From Pseudomonas sp. GOM6 (GTDB lineage Bacteria > Pseudomonadota > Gammaproteobacteria > Pseudomonadales > Pseudomonadaceae), in NCBI RefSeq assembly GCF_029537485.1, contig NZ_JARPUS010000017.1, forward strand, positions 1-64,000: a stretch of DNA of 64,000 bases, read 5' to 3'. How positions within the stretch are numbered: the first letter of the stretch is position 1; every line of letters starts with the position of its first letter. The notes beneath the pieces were generated by a model. The model was not told the origin of the DNA. It saw nothing but the letters and a program-made list of their open reading frames with translations, and did no database searches. Shown here piece after piece: positions 29,618 through 39,823 of this stretch. The translations under genes and the position numbers were made by a program.

Positions 29618-29853
29618 ACAAATTACAGAAGCACAGGAAGGGCGCGCGATGCGCATTGACAGGCCATCCAGAATATGACCAGACAGACAAGAAAGTAAAC
29701 CTTTAAATAAAGCAATGATCAGGCCATAAATTTGAAAAACCCTGCAGGCCGCCACTTTCAAGGCAGTCGAGCACGGCAGAGGCAGGCCAGTTGCAGTAAA
29801 AAAGGGCAAATTGTTTCTGTTCGCCCCGAATTGCCGCGGTTGTTACTGTTTCG

Positions 29854-31218
29854 TTACAGCTCCATGCGCTGACCTTGCAACGGCACACAAACCGCCCAAC
29901 CCAATTCGCGCTGGATTCGCTCGCGCAGCGCCTCCGAAGCATCTGCCTCGCCATGCACGACGAATACTCGCCGTGGCGCCCGGGTCAGGCTGGAGAGCCA
30001 GCGCATCAGCTCATCGCTGTCGGCATGCGCCGACATCATCGGCAATTCGGCGATTTCTGCATTGATCGGCAGCCACTGGCCGAAGATCTTGGTCTCACGC
30101 GCCCCCTCCAGCAGTTTGCGGCCACGCGTACCCGATGCCTGGTAGCCGGAGAACAGCAGCGTATTGCGATGATCCGGGCCGAAAGCGGCAATGTGATGCA
30201 ACACCCGCCCCCCCGTGGCCATGCCGCTGGCCGAAATGATTACCTTCGGATAGCGGTTGGCCGACAGCGCCTTGGACTCCTCGACATCACGTACATAGGT
30301 GACCGAACCGCAGGCAGCCTCGCAGTCCGCATCGCCCAATCGATGCTCGCGCGGGTAACGGTGCAATAACTCGCTGGCGCTGGTGGCCATCGGGCTGTCG
30401 AGGTAGACCGGCAGGTTATGCAGCCGACCGCTGCGGCGCAGCTGCCAGAGGCTGTGGATCAATGCCTGTGCACGCCCCACCGCAAACGCAGGGATTACCA
30501 CAGTGCCGCCACGCTGCACGGTGCGCTTGATTACCGCTTCCAGCGCATCGAGCGGATCGGTGGTGTCGTGTCGACGGTTGCCATAGGTCGACTCGATGAT
30601 CACGTAATCGGCCTCCGGCACGCCCTCCGGATCGTGCATGACCGGATCGTCATAGCGCCCCAGATCCCCCGAGAACAGGAAGCGCCGCCCGCCAATGTCG
30701 ATCTGTGCAGTTGCCGCCCCCAGGATATGTCCCGCGCCGCGCATGAGCAGGCTGCCGTTGCCGGGCAGCGCCACACTTTCGTGCAGCTTTGCCGGCTTGA
30801 ACAACGCCATGGTGCGGTCGATGTCCGCCACGCGATACAGCGGCAGTGCCGGCTTGTGCTTGGAAAAGCCCTTGCGGTTAGCCAGCTCGGCGTCCTTCTC
30901 CTGCAGGAAGGCACTGTCGCGCAGAATCAGTTCGGCGACATCGCGGGACGCCTGGGTCGAGTGGATGCGCCCGGTAAAGCCATCGAGCACCAGCCGCGGC
31001 AAGTAGCCGCAATGGTCCAGATGCGCATGGGTCAGCACCACCGCATCGATATCACCCGGATTGATTGGCAGGCGCTGCCAGTTCAGCTCGCGCAGGTTCT
31101 TCAGGCCCTGGAACAGGCCGCAGTCGATCAACAGCCGCGTGTCGTCACACGTCAGCAGGTGCTTGGAACCGGTTACGGTGCCGGCACCGCCCAGACTGGT
31201 CAGGGAAAGCGTGGTCAT
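29854..31218 (-). CDS. Beta-CASP metallo-beta-lactamase-fold RNA-processing hydrolase
   Basis: The 454-residue protein has the MBL metal motifs (LTHAHLDHCGYLPRLV, His-rich at about 57-63; SGDLGRYDDP) and the beta-CASP part typical of CPSF73-like nucleases (ESTYGNRRHD, IPAFAVGRAQALI, SASGMATGGRVLHHI, HADSDELMRWL, FVVHGE). Members process RNA or act as uncharacterised exonucleases; bacterial homologues with this domain order are usually annotated as MBL fold with RNA-specificity domain. It is transcribed alone. No T-run terminator was recognised. Confidence 0.88.
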   Translation of the reverse strand: MTTLSLTSLGGAGTVTGSKHLLTCDDTRLLIDCGLFQGLKNLRELNWQRLPINPGDIDAVVLTHAHLDHCGYLPRLVLDGFTGRIHSTQASRDVAELILRDSAFLQEKDAELANRKGFSKHKPALPLYRVADIDRTMALFKPAKLHESVALPGNGSLLMRGAGHILGAATAQIDIGGRRFLFSGDLGRYDDPVMHDPEGVPEADYVIIESTYGNRRHDTTDPLDALEAVIKRTVQRGGTVVIPAFAVGRAQALIHSLWQLRRSGRLHNLPVYLDSPMATSASELLHRYPREHRLGDADCEAACGSVTYVRDVEESKALSANRYPKVIISASGMATGGRVLHHIAAFGPDHRNTLLFSGYQASGTRGRKLLEGARETKIFGQWLPINAEIAELPMMSAHADSDELMRWLSSLTRAPRRVFVVHGEADASEALRERIQRELGWAVCVPLQGQRMEL

Positions 31219-31406
31219 GGCCTCATTCCTTGTCTGGAGACATCATTCCTACAGCCTAGCCCGCTGGCTGCAACCTTCCCGCCCACTCTGCCAAGCGCTA
31301 CACGCGACGCACTGAGCCAGATCAACGGATGTGGACAATGTGCCGCTGAACCTGCTGTACCTCAGTGGCCCCAGAGCCACAGCCAAGACTACGCCCACAA
31401 GCCGCT

Positions 31407-32279
31407 CTACTCTGCAGCCTCCTGCGTCTTACCGACTCGCACGCTAGCAGTCATCCCGGCGCTCAGCGGCAGGTCGGCCGGCATCTCGTCCAGTTCAATT
31501 CGCACGGGAATGCGCTGGGCCAGCCTTACCCAGTTGAAGGTCGGTTCGACATTGGCCAACAGCTGTGCGTCCGCCACGGCATTGCGGTCGGTAATACCAC
31601 GGCTGATGCTCTGCACCTTTCCGCGCAGCGGTTGGTCGCTGCTCATGAGCGTGACCTCGGCCGGCATACCAACGCGAATCCCTGGCAGCTTGGTCTCCTC
31701 GAAATAGGCCTGCACATAGAAGGAGCCATCAGCCACCAGGGCCATCACGGCCTGCCCGGCCTGCACATAATTGCCCTGGGCCAGGTGCAGGTTGGTGACC
31801 TGGCCATCGCGCGGCGCATGCACTTCGCTGCGCTTGAGGTTGAGTTCGGCCAGCGCCACCTCTGCTTCGGCCTGCTGCAGCTCGGCACGGGCAATCGCAG
31901 CGTTGATCTGCGCATTCTCACGCAACTCAGCACTGATGGCCTGCGGCCCCAGGTGCGCGCGACGGCTGGCCTCGTGCTCACGCAAACTGAGCTGCTGGCG
32001 CTGGGTTTCGGCCAGTGCCCGGGCCTTGTCCAGCGCTGCCTGATAACGCTCGCGATCGATGGTCATCAGCACGTCACCGGCCTTGACCTGCTGGTTGTCC
32101 GCCACCTTCAGCTCGACCACCCAGCCGGACACGTCCGGAGCAATGGTCACCACATCGGCGCGCACCCGCGCATCGCGGGTCCAGGGCGAAAGCATGTAGA
32201 AATTCCATAACCACCAGCCGGCCAGCACCGCCAGCACGACCACCGCCAGGGTCAGACTTACCCGCACCAGACTACGCAT
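31407..32279 (-). CDS. HlyD-family periplasmic adaptor subunit of an efflux system
   Basis: The 290-residue membrane fusion protein has one N-terminal anchor (LTLAVVVLAVLAGWWLWNFYM), a biotinyl-lipoyl half (VVTIAPDVSGWVVELKVADNQ), a helical hairpin and the second lipoyl half (LKRSEVHAPRDGQVTNLHLAQG). This matches EmrA/AaeA-type adaptors that link an inner-membrane pump to an outer-membrane channel. It is the last gene of a three-gene set (FUSC protein, DUF1656 protein, adaptor), the usual order in Pseudomonas. The substrate is unknown; aromatic acids are the known case for AaeAB. Confidence 0.88.
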   Translation of the reverse strand: MRSLVRVSLTLAVVVLAVLAGWWLWNFYMLSPWTRDARVRADVVTIAPDVSGWVVELKVADNQQVKAGDVLMTIDRERYQAALDKARALAETQRQQLSLREHEASRRAHLGPQAISAELRENAQINAAIARAELQQAEAEVALAELNLKRSEVHAPRDGQVTNLHLAQGNYVQAGQAVMALVADGSFYVQAYFEETKLPGIRVGMPAEVTLMSSDQPLRGKVQSISRGITDRNAVADAQLLANVEPTFNWVRLAQRIPVRIELDEMPADLPLSAGMTASVRVGKTQEAAE

Positions 32280-32289
32280 CGCTCATTCC

Positions 32290-32496
32290 TCACCAACTCG
32301 CCAGCGTTGCCATCAGCGCCGCCAGCACACAGACATACAGGGCACAGTCGAACAAGGCCTCGTGCCAGATCCAACGCGCCACGCCAACCTGCTGCAAGCC
32401 CAGACGCAGTAGCCCGGTCAACAGCAGCGCCAGCAGCGCATACACCAGCATCGGGCTGAGCAACACGCCGCCCAACACCCATTCACGTAGCTCCAT
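32290..32496 (-). CDS. DUF1656 small inner-membrane protein
   Basis: The 68-residue protein has two hydrophobic segments (LLSPMLVYALLALLLTGLL and CALYVCVLAALMATLASW). Proteins of this family (AaeX-like) sit between the FUSC pump and its adaptor in many Proteobacteria. It overlaps the FUSC gene end by 14 bases and ends 10 bases before the adaptor start. Its role is unknown. Confidence 0.85.
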   Translation of the reverse strand: MELREWVLGGVLLSPMLVYALLALLLTGLLRLGLQQVGVARWIWHEALFDCALYVCVLAALMATLASW

Positions 32497-34468
32497 GTGA
32501 CACCTCTTGTTGCCGGCACCACTGGCGCCAGCTGTGGGTCAGTTGCGTCAGCGCCGCCGCCGCCAGACGCAATTCGATACTCGGCGCAGCGTGGCGCAGC
32601 GCCTCGCCCAACGCCTGCGCAGGCGCATCCAGCTCATGCACACGCTCCGCTGCAGGCGCTTCGGCGAACACCAGGCGGAGGCGTTCGAAGAAGGCCAGCT
32701 CAGCCTGGCGCGGCGTACTGGGCGCCGCTGCCAGGCAGGCACGCAGATGCAGCAGTTCGTCACCCAGGTCGAGACTACTCAGCCCATCCTCCCAGCGCTG
32801 TCGCGCGTTACCGGCTTGATTGCTGTAGCGCGCCAGCACCAGCAGGCGGTCGGCCATGCGCCCACCGAACCAGTTTTCCGCCCCACCCAGAGTGCGGCTG
32901 CACAGGCGTGCCAGATCATCAAGGCTGGCCTGCAGCAAGCGCCGGCTACGCCACAGCGGATTGCCAATGACCACCACACGCAGCGCCATTACTGCGCAGC
33001 CAACGCCAATCAGCATGGCCAGCGCCTCATTGAGGAAGAAGGCAACGTCATAACTCATCTGATTCTTTGGCCCGCAGAGCACGACAAAGTGCAGGCAGAA
33101 CGACGTCGCGGTGCCCGCCAGAGCCGGCCGACTCATGCCCAGCAGGCCGAAAAACAACGGCACGCCCATGGCCAGGCTGAGCATGGCGAAGCTGCTCAAC
33201 TGTGGCAGCAGCAGCTGGCCAACCACGAACGCCGTCGGCACTGCGTAGAGAATGCCGCGCAGGAACGCGATGCCGATCAGGTCGGCGTTCTCGCGGCTGG
33301 CAAACAGGCTGCACACCACTGCCGCCAGCAGCAGTGCACCACTGGCGGCAGGCCAACCCGTCGCCATCCAGAAGGCCGACAGGATCAGCAGCGTCAGGCT
33401 GCTGCGCATGCCATAGGCCAGCGCCAGCCATACATCGCGATGCCAGGACAGCGCCGGCGGCGCATCTGCCAGCTCGCGCCCCTGCTCCACGGCCAGCAGC
33501 GCCGTGCGCGCCGCGCTGAGCTGGCGCATGGCCAGCGCCATGCGCCCCAGGCAGTATTGCTGCGCCAGGGAATAGCACTCTGCCTGGGAGGCCTCGCGCA
33601 GCTGCTCGGCCAATGCCTCAGCATCGCCCTGCTCCGGCTGCGCCAGCTGCTGGTGCAGTTGCTCCAGCCAGGGCGCCAGGGCAGATGCCTCACCCTCCTC
33701 CAGTTGCTGCCACTGCCGCGCCACGCCCCGCGCCAGACGCAGCAAGCTCAGCAAGTCGCGGCTCATGGCCCGCAGGCCACGGGCACGCAGACGCCCCAGC
33801 GGCCCCTCGAACCAGGCATGCTCGCGCTGGGCATCGACGGCCACGATACGCCCGAGCGTATCGAGCAGGCTGCGTTGCTCACCGCTGCGCCCACCCAGCG
33901 CCTCAGCCGCCGCTGCGCAACCGCTCAACCAGGTGGCGCGCGCTTGTTGTGCCAGCTGACGCTCGACACGCTGCGGCCAGAGCACAGCGCTAATCACCAT
34001 GGAGCAGAGAATGCCGAGGCAGATTTCAGTACAGCGGGCGATGGCTTCGTCGAAGGCCAGCAGCGGCGTATCGGTGATCGGCAGGCAAATGATCGCCACC
34101 GTGTAGCCGGCCAGCACAAAGGCATAAGCCCAGGCGCTGCGCAGCAGGGTCGACGCCGCCGTGCACAAGCCCAGCCACAGCGCCATCACCGTCAAGAACA
34201 ACCAGGGGGCCTGGGCGAACAGCGCCACGAACAGCACTGCCACACTGGTGCCGACGCAGGTGCCGAGCAAACGCGCCAGGCCCTTCTGCACCACCATGCC
34301 GGACAACGGTTGAGCCACGATTAACGCCGTCATCAACGCCCAGGAAGGCTGCGCCAGGTCGAAGCGGAACGCGAGCCACAGCGCCAGGCCGCCGCTCAGC
34401 AGCGTCTTGATGGTGAATTGCAGGGCCAGTGAGTTCGGCGCAACGAAGGCCGACAGAGTGTCGCGCAT
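32483..34468 (-). CDS. FUSC-family (AaeB-like) inner-membrane efflux protein
   Basis: The 661-residue protein has two hydrophobic blocks of about five to six segments each (about residues 15-160 and 350-500), separated by a soluble loop rich in Ala, Arg and Leu, and a soluble C-terminal tail. FUSC proteins with this layout export aromatic compounds such as p-hydroxybenzoic acid (AaeB) or fusaric acid. Its gene is first in the efflux set. The loop FAVGLL-like core motifs are too weak to predict the substrate. Confidence 0.85.
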   Translation of the reverse strand: MRDTLSAFVAPNSLALQFTIKTLLSGGLALWLAFRFDLAQPSWALMTALIVAQPLSGMVVQKGLARLLGTCVGTSVAVLFVALFAQAPWLFLTVMALWLGLCTAASTLLRSAWAYAFVLAGYTVAIICLPITDTPLLAFDEAIARCTEICLGILCSMVISAVLWPQRVERQLAQQARATWLSGCAAAAEALGGRSGEQRSLLDTLGRIVAVDAQREHAWFEGPLGRLRARGLRAMSRDLLSLLRLARGVARQWQQLEEGEASALAPWLEQLHQQLAQPEQGDAEALAEQLREASQAECYSLAQQYCLGRMALAMRQLSAARTALLAVEQGRELADAPPALSWHRDVWLALAYGMRSSLTLLILSAFWMATGWPAASGALLLAAVVCSLFASRENADLIGIAFLRGILYAVPTAFVVGQLLLPQLSSFAMLSLAMGVPLFFGLLGMSRPALAGTATSFCLHFVVLCGPKNQMSYDVAFFLNEALAMLIGVGCAVMALRVVVIGNPLWRSRRLLQASLDDLARLCSRTLGGAENWFGGRMADRLLVLARYSNQAGNARQRWEDGLSSLDLGDELLHLRACLAAAPSTPRQAELAFFERLRLVFAEAPAAERVHELDAPAQALGEALRHAAPSIELRLAAAALTQLTHSWRQWCRQQEVSHGAT

Positions 34469-34680
34469 GGCGCAGCCTCGGAAAGCTCATGGAACGTTAG
34501 TCCACCAGTGAAACTGGCAGAAGCACACAAAGCCAATTATTAGCCTGCTAACGTTATTCGTCCAGTTTGATGTTCATGCGACGCATGGAGTGCACGGATG
34601 TTTAAGCGGATGTGTCGGCGTAACACCACCGCTATGTGCAGCCACTATGCTCGGGCCAGATCACTCTGCCGAGGCCAGCC

Positions 34681-35568
34681 ATGCGCCTTAAAGCCCACAC
34701 ACCCCTGATCGCCCTACTGGCAACGTTGAGCCTACTCGCCGCCTGCAGCCGTTTCGACCTTGCCTATCGCAACCTCGACTGGTTACTAAGCTGGCGCATC
34801 GACAGCTATCTGGACCTGAACGCCGAGCAGCAGGCCTGGCTGGAGCCACGCCTGGATCAGCACCTGGCCTGGCATTGCAGCACCCAGCTGCCGCAACTGG
34901 CCAGTTGGCTAGACGAGGACAGCGCTCGTCTCGCTGCGGGCACACTGGATGCCGAGCAACTGCAAACGCGCTTCACCGACTTGCTCCTGGCCCTGGGGGA
35001 AATTTCCAGCGAGATCGGCCCCACCGCTGCCGGCCTGCTGCAACAGCTCAGCCCGCTGCAAGTGCAGCAACTGCGCGAGCAGATGAATAAAGAGAACGCC
35101 AAGTTGCGTGCGGAATTCGTCGAACCACCACTTGCCGAGCAGATCGCCAAACGCGCCGAGGCCACCCAGGAGCGCCTGGAGCCCTGGTTTGGCCAACTCA
35201 ATGCTCAACAGCAGGCACTGGTGCGCCGTTGGGCCGAACAGCGTGGCGAGCAGAGCCGCCTGTGGCTGGACAGCCGCGAGCGCTGGCAAACAGCACTCCT
35301 CAAAGAGCTGGAGGGGCGGCGCAGCGCCGACTTCCCGCAGCGCCTCGACCACCTGCTGCGTGAGCGGCAGCAATACTGGAGCGAAGACTATCGCCAGGCC
35401 TTCGCCGACAACCAGCGCAGCCTTGCCGAACTGCTTGGCCAGCTGATCGCCAATGCCGATGCTGGGCAGCGCCAGCATCTGCAGGAACGTCTGGGCGCCC
35501 TGCGTGAGGACATCGCCGGGCTTGAATGCACTAAACCAGCGGCGGCAGTCGCCAGTCGATCGGAGTGA
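34681..35568 (+). CDS. DUF6279-type lipoprotein, function unknown
   Basis: The 295-residue protein starts [26 protein letters not shown], a signal peptide with lipobox LLAAC (Cys about 21). The mature part is helical and rich in Leu, Gln, Glu and Arg, with a conserved-looking N-terminal pattern ([19 protein letters not shown]). Pseudomonads often carry this type of lipoprotein; no function is known to me. The start at 34681 is chosen for the clean signal peptide. Its last 38 bases overlap the 3' end of ung on the other strand. Confidence 0.8.
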   Translation: MRLKAHTPLIALLATLSLLAACSRFDLAYRNLDWLLSWRIDSYLDLNAEQQAWLEPRLDQHLAWHCSTQLPQLASWLDEDSARLAAGTLDAEQLQTRFTDLLLALGEISSEIGPTAAGLLQQLSPLQVQQLREQMNKENAKLRAEFVEPPLAEQIAKRAEATQERLEPWFGQLNAQQQALVRRWAEQRGEQSRLWLDSRERWQTALLKELEGRRSADFPQRLDHLLRERQQYWSEDYRQAFADNQRSLAELLGQLIANADAGQRQHLQERLGALREDIAGLECTKPAAAVASRSE

Positions 35569-36226
35569 GGCCGCACTGCTCCAGGTACTTGTTGGTGCGA
35601 CTGAAATGGCCATTACCGAGGAAACCGCGATACGCCGACAGCGGTGACGGGTGCGCCGACTTCAATACCAGGTGGCGAGTGGTATCGATCAGTTTCTGCT
35701 TGCTTTGCGCATGCGCGCCCCAGAGCAGGAACACCAGGTTGCCCGGCCGCGCGTTGACCGCCTCGATCACCTTGTCGGTGAACGGCTGCCAGCCCTTGTC
35801 GGCATGCGAGCCGGCGCTGGCCTGCTCGACGGTCAGCGAGGTGTTGAGCAACAGCACGCCCTGCTCGGCCCAGCTTTGCAGGTAGCCATGCGCAGGAATA
35901 TCGATGTTCAGGTCGCGCTTGAGCTCCTTGAAGATGTTCACCAGCGAGGGGGGTGCCGGTACCCCCGGTTGCACCGAAAAGCACAGGCCATGGGCCTGGC
36001 CCGGGCCGTGGTAGGGGTCCTGGCCGATGATCACCACCTTGACCTGCTCCAGCGGCGTGGAGTTGAGCGCATTGAAGATCAGCGGCGCCGGCGGAAAGAT
36101 CACCTTGCCGGCGGCCTTCTCGGCCCGCAGGAAATCGCCCAGCTCGCGCATGTACGGCTTGTCGAACTCCTCGCGCAGAGCCTCCTTCCAGCCCGGTTCG
36201 AGTTTGATGCGGTCGTCGGTGGTCAT
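35531..36226 (-). CDS. ung: Uracil-DNA glycosylase
   Basis: The 231-residue family 1 enzyme has the catalytic water-activating motif [14 protein letters not shown] (Asp70), the uracil-binding [11 protein letters not shown] and the Leu-loop motif [10 protein letters not shown]. It removes uracil from DNA to start base-excision repair. The start at 36226 ([11 protein letters not shown]) fits the family; GGAACC-type upstream sequence gives only a weak ribosome site. The gene is convergent with, and slightly overlaps, the lipoprotein gene. Confidence 0.96.
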   Translation of the reverse strand: MTTDDRIKLEPGWKEALREEFDKPYMRELGDFLRAEKAAGKVIFPPAPLIFNALNSTPLEQVKVVIIGQDPYHGPGQAHGLCFSVQPGVPAPPSLVNIFKELKRDLNIDIPAHGYLQSWAEQGVLLLNTSLTVEQASAGSHADKGWQPFTDKVIEAVNARPGNLVFLLWGAHAQSKQKLIDTTRHLVLKSAHPSPLSAYRGFLGNGHFSRTNKYLEQCGLTPIDWRLPPLV

Positions 36227-36452
36227 GCGCGGGTTCCTGCGGCGAAAACGAAAGCGGCACGCTAAGGAAGCCACCGGGGCAAGTCAACCTGAAGTCTTGG
36301 CCGCGCACTCTCAGTGCCAATGACCGACGCACTGCCTGCCCGGCAATGGTGCCCCATAGACCCTATACGCCAGTATCACGCCGCTGGATGCGCCTTGCCG
36401 GCCTGGATAGGTCGGCCAAGACTGCTGACTCATCCCGAGCAGGAGCTTCGCC

Positions 36453-36866
36453 ATGAACACCTCGACCGGTATCAGTCGTGCCCGCCTGGAGCAGGCACTG
36501 CAGCACTCCACCTTCGCCCAGCTGCTGGGCGCCGAACTGCTCGACTTCACACCCGGCAGGGTCAGCCTGCAGGTGACCAGCCGCCCCGATCTGTGCCAGC
36601 ACCACGGCTACATCCACGGTGCCGTAGTGGGCTTCATGGTCGACAGTGGTTGCGCCTGGGCCGCTGCATCGCTGGTCGGCGACGTGGTAACCAGCGAATA
36701 CAAGCTCAACCTGCTCGCCCCGGCCCTGGGCGAGCGCCTGATCTGCCGCAGCGAAGTGCTCAAGGCCGGCCAGCGCCAGGCCGTGTGCCGCGCCGATGTG
36801 TTCGCGGTGAAGGACGGCGCGGAGAAGCTGGTCGCCACGGGCCTGGCGACCATTGCACGGGTCTGA
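36453..36866 (+). CDS. PaaI-family hotdog thioesterase
   Basis: The 137-residue protein has the hotdog signature: LLDFTPGRVSLQVTSRPDLCQHHGYIHGAVVGFMVDSG, with HGYIHG forming the substrate end of the central helix, and TSEYKLNLLAPALGERL. It should hydrolyse an acyl-CoA thioester; the acyl group cannot be told. AGGAGC lies before the ATG. It is convergent with the HMG-CoA reductase gene, 20 bases away, so a link between a CoA thioesterase and that enzyme is possible but unproven. Confidence 0.87.
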   Translation: MNTSTGISRARLEQALQHSTFAQLLGAELLDFTPGRVSLQVTSRPDLCQHHGYIHGAVVGFMVDSGCAWAAASLVGDVVTSEYKLNLLAPALGERLICRSEVLKAGQRQAVCRADVFAVKDGAEKLVATGLATIARV

Positions 36867-36886
36867 ACCCGCGCAACGTCTTCACC

Positions 36887-38059
36887 TCAGCGGTTGCGCC
36901 CCAGCGTTTCGTGACTGCTGACCCAGTCCCCGGCCAGGATTGCCGAGGTCAGTGACACATCGCCAGCCAGCACCACCGCCGCGATGATCTCGGCCAGCTT
37001 GTCGGCTTTGCCCGCACCGACGCAGCCGAGCATGTTCAGGCATTCACGCTGGGTAGGCAGACCGGTGCCGCCGCCGTGGGTGGCACAGATCACCGCCGGC
37101 AGGGTCACCGACCAGTAGTAGTCACCGTTATCCAGCAACTGGCCGTAGGTGATACCGCCGTGGGACTCGGCAACGTTGGCCGCGTCCTGCCCGGTGGCGA
37201 TGAACATCGCTGCCAAACCGTTGGCTGCGTGCGCACCGCTGTAGGCCGTGCCGGCCTGAAAGGCGCCCACGGCAGCAATCTGCCGATAGCGATAGAGGTT
37301 GGCGGGGTCGACCCGCAGCAGCTCGTGGGCCACCTCACGCTTGAGGGTGAACTCGGCGATCACCCGTTTGCCGCGGGTCTGGATCATGTTCATCGCCGAG
37401 TGTTTCTTGTCGGTATCGATGGCGCCGGAGAGGATGTAGCGCGGCTGCAGCGGGTGGTTGGCCTTGATCCACTCGCAGGCGGCGAAGGTGGCCTTGCTGG
37501 TCATGTTCTGCCCGGCCGCATCGCCGGTGGTGTAGCAGAAGCGGGTGTAGAGCATGTTGGCCACCGGGTACTGCTCGATCTCGAACAGCTTGCCGCTGCG
37601 CGTGGTGGTCTCGGTAACCGCCTTGATCGTCTCGAACTCGCGCACCAGCCAGGCGCCGAATTCGCGGGCTTGCAAGGCATCCTCGAACAAGAACACCGGC
37701 GCGCGCTGCATGGAGTGCTTGACCACCGTGGTCCTCACCCCGCCGGACGCGCTGATGGCGCGCATGCCGCGGCTGTAACTGGCCAGCAGCGTACCTTCGG
37801 TGGTCGCCATGGGAATGTAGAAATCACCCCGCGCATGCTCGCCCTCGATACGCAGCGGCCCGGCCACACCCAACGGCATCTGCACCACGCCGATGAAGTT
37901 CTCGATATTGCCCTGGGTCACCGCCGGATCGATGGCGTACTGACCGACCACATCCAGCGCAGCGCCGGTCTGCTCCTTGATGAAGTTGCGGCGCGTGCTG
38001 GCCTGCTCCCGGGTGTAATCGTTGGCGGGGTTACGCGGAATCGGGGCGCCTCGGGACAT
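36887..38059 (-). CDS. Hydroxymethylglutaryl-CoA reductase, class I type
   Basis: The 390-residue protein carries the whole catalytic domain of class I HMG-CoA reductase. Visible are ENFIGVVQMPLGVAGPL, the catalytic Glu88 in MATTEGTLLAS, TGDAAGQNMTSKAT (cofactor site), Lys218 in TDKKHSAMN, Asp292 in ATGQDAANV, HGGGTGLPTQRECL and the general-acid His383 in SSHETLGRNR near the C-terminus. It has no membrane domain. It converts HMG-CoA to mevalonate or the reverse. Pseudomonas makes isoprenoids by the MEP route, so its role here is unclear. The ATG at 38059 has AGGAG upstream; the longer frame is not supported. Divergent from the aminotransferase. Confidence 0.9.
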   Translation of the reverse strand: MSRGAPIPRNPANDYTREQASTRRNFIKEQTGAALDVVGQYAIDPAVTQGNIENFIGVVQMPLGVAGPLRIEGEHARGDFYIPMATTEGTLLASYSRGMRAISASGGVRTTVVKHSMQRAPVFLFEDALQAREFGAWLVREFETIKAVTETTTRSGKLFEIEQYPVANMLYTRFCYTTGDAAGQNMTSKATFAACEWIKANHPLQPRYILSGAIDTDKKHSAMNMIQTRGKRVIAEFTLKREVAHELLRVDPANLYRYRQIAAVGAFQAGTAYSGAHAANGLAAMFIATGQDAANVAESHGGITYGQLLDNGDYYWSVTLPAVICATHGGGTGLPTQRECLNMLGCVGAGKADKLAEIIAAVVLAGDVSLTSAILAGDWVSSHETLGRNR

Positions 38060-38328
38060 GTTGCTCTCCTGCTGAGTCGAATGGGTCGCGGAACGGATGA
38101 GATTAGTGGGAAATCCGTCGTACCGAGTGTGCCCATGGCCAACAAGACCAGCTTGCCCGAAGACGCCAATGAGGTGATCGAACGTGTCAGCCAAGGGTGC
38201 CCAGAAGAGGCTTCATATGGCCAACTCTGGTCGTCTGGGTGTGCAAGTTTTCGGGCGGTCCCGCGCGAAAACCAAAAGCGCCAAGGGCGTGGCAGTCTCT
38301 AAGGCATGTTCACTACGAGGCCAACGCC

Positions 38329-39741
38329 ATGTCCGTGCACGATAAAGAACTGCCCAAGGTCAACACTCCGCTCCCAGGGCCGGCCAGCGCCGCCCTGTTC
38401 GAGCGTTATTCACCACACCTGACCAGCAGCAACGCCGATCACAGCATTTACCCTCTGGTGGAAACCAGTCGCCGCGGTTACCTGATTGTCGATGCCGACA
38501 ACAACACCTTTGCCGACCACATGTCCGCGTGGGGCGCTTCGCCGTTCGGCCCGACCCCGCCCACCGTGAAAGCGGCCATGGACGCGGCCTGGCAGAATCA
38601 CGGCATGCAGATCAGTGGCTGGTTGAGCAACAACGCCGCCTACCCGCTGGTGGAAAAGCTCGCCGCCATCGCACCGGGGCGCATCAATCGGGTCGAGTAC
38701 TCGGTATCCGGCACCCTGGCCGTGGAAGGCGCGGTGAAATTCATGCGCGAGGCGAGCAAGCGGCCGCTGATCATCACCTTCGGCGGTCAGTACCATGGTG
38801 AGTCGACCTACATGACCGCCGGCGCCTCCAGCGATTTGTCGAATGTGTCCTCCGGGCGTACTCAGTTTGTTTCCGGGGTGGTCATGGTGCCTTACCCCAA
38901 CCGCTTCCGATCCGCCTTCCGCAAGGGCCCCGGGCCGTTCGACGACACCGAGGTGCTCGACTACCTGGAGTATCTGCTGGTGCAGCAGGTACACCCGGGA
39001 CAGGTGGCTGGCGTGATGATCGAGCCGGTGCTCGGTGAAGGCGGCATTCACGCGCCCTCGCAAGCCTTCTGGGATCGTCTCGGTGCGCTGTGCAAACGCT
39101 GGGGCTGGCTGCTCTGCCTGGATGAAGTGCAGACCTGCATGGGGCGCTGCGGCGAGATGTTCGCCATGCAGCGCTGGCAGAACATCGACCCTGACCTGAT
39201 CCTGCTGGGCAAAGCCTTTGCCGCGGGCGGGCAGCCGATTGCGGCCATCCTCGGCACCGACGCCATCATGGGCAACACCGACCTGCATTTGGGCAGCACC
39301 TACGGTTTCGCCCCGGCCGCCTGCGCTGGTGCGCTGGCCGGTATAGAACTGATCGAGGCCGGCGGCGTGCTGGAAAACGCCCGCCTGCTGGAAAGCATCT
39401 TCCTTGAGCACATGACTCCGCTGAAAACCGAGATTGAGCAAGTGGGCGATGTTCGTGCGGTCGGCGCCATGGCCGCCATCGAGTTCGTACAGAGCAAAGC
39501 CAGCCATAGGCCGGCACCCGCCTTTCAGTACGCGGTGCACCATGCAGTACTGCGCCGTGGAGTCCTGGGGATTTCCCAGCGCGGCAAATGGCATTACCGG
39601 CTGCAACCGGCCCTGACCATGTCACCGGAAGTGTTCGAGTTCAGCTGCGCCGCGATTGCCGAGGCCATCCGTGAAGTGGCAGCCAATCCACCCACCGAGG
39701 CGCAGAGTGTTCAGGATGCGGTAGCCGACGCGGTGCGCTGA
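38329..39741 (+). CDS. Class III (aspartate aminotransferase-family) PLP-dependent aminotransferase
   Basis: The 470-residue protein has the fold-type I class III pattern: [26 protein letters not shown], the [18 protein letters not shown] segment with the PLP-contacting Asp, and [12 protein letters not shown] with the likely PLP Lys295. It transfers an omega-amino group, as in GABA, beta-alanine or diamine metabolism; the substrate is not defined. The start at 38329 ([10 protein letters not shown]) has ACGAGG upstream. It is transcribed away from the HMG-CoA reductase and followed 82 bases later by a polyamine-type binding protein, suggesting an amine substrate. Confidence 0.88.
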   Translation: MSVHDKELPKVNTPLPGPASAALFERYSPHLTSSNADHSIYPLVETSRRGYLIVDADNNTFADHMSAWGASPFGPTPPTVKAAMDAAWQNHGMQISGWLSNNAAYPLVEKLAAIAPGRINRVEYSVSGTLAVEGAVKFMREASKRPLIITFGGQYHGESTYMTAGASSDLSNVSSGRTQFVSGVVMVPYPNRFRSAFRKGPGPFDDTEVLDYLEYLLVQQVHPGQVAGVMIEPVLGEGGIHAPSQAFWDRLGALCKRWGWLLCLDEVQTCMGRCGEMFAMQRWQNIDPDLILLGKAFAAGGQPIAAILGTDAIMGNTDLHLGSTYGFAPAACAGALAGIELIEAGGVLENARLLESIFLEHMTPLKTEIEQVGDVRAVGAMAAIEFVQSKASHRPAPAFQYAVHHAVLRRGVLGISQRGKWHYRLQPALTMSPEVFEFSCAAIAEAIREVAANPPTEAQSVQDAVADAVR

Positions 39742-39823
39742 TAGTCGATTTCGCTGGCGGGATTTGGGGCCGCAGCCAAGGCTCTCGGCCCAAGAAACAC
39801 CCCTAAAAACTGGAGCTGATCGC

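Noticed and set aside
32507-34324. A 605-codon plus-strand open frame opposite the FUSC gene
   Set aside because: Composition is Gln/His/Arg/Ala-rich, typical of antisense frames; the minus-strand frame has clear membrane segments.
37076-38302. A 408-codon plus-strand frame opposite the HMG-CoA reductase
   Set aside because: The reductase has every catalytic residue in the minus frame. The plus frame overlaps it fully.
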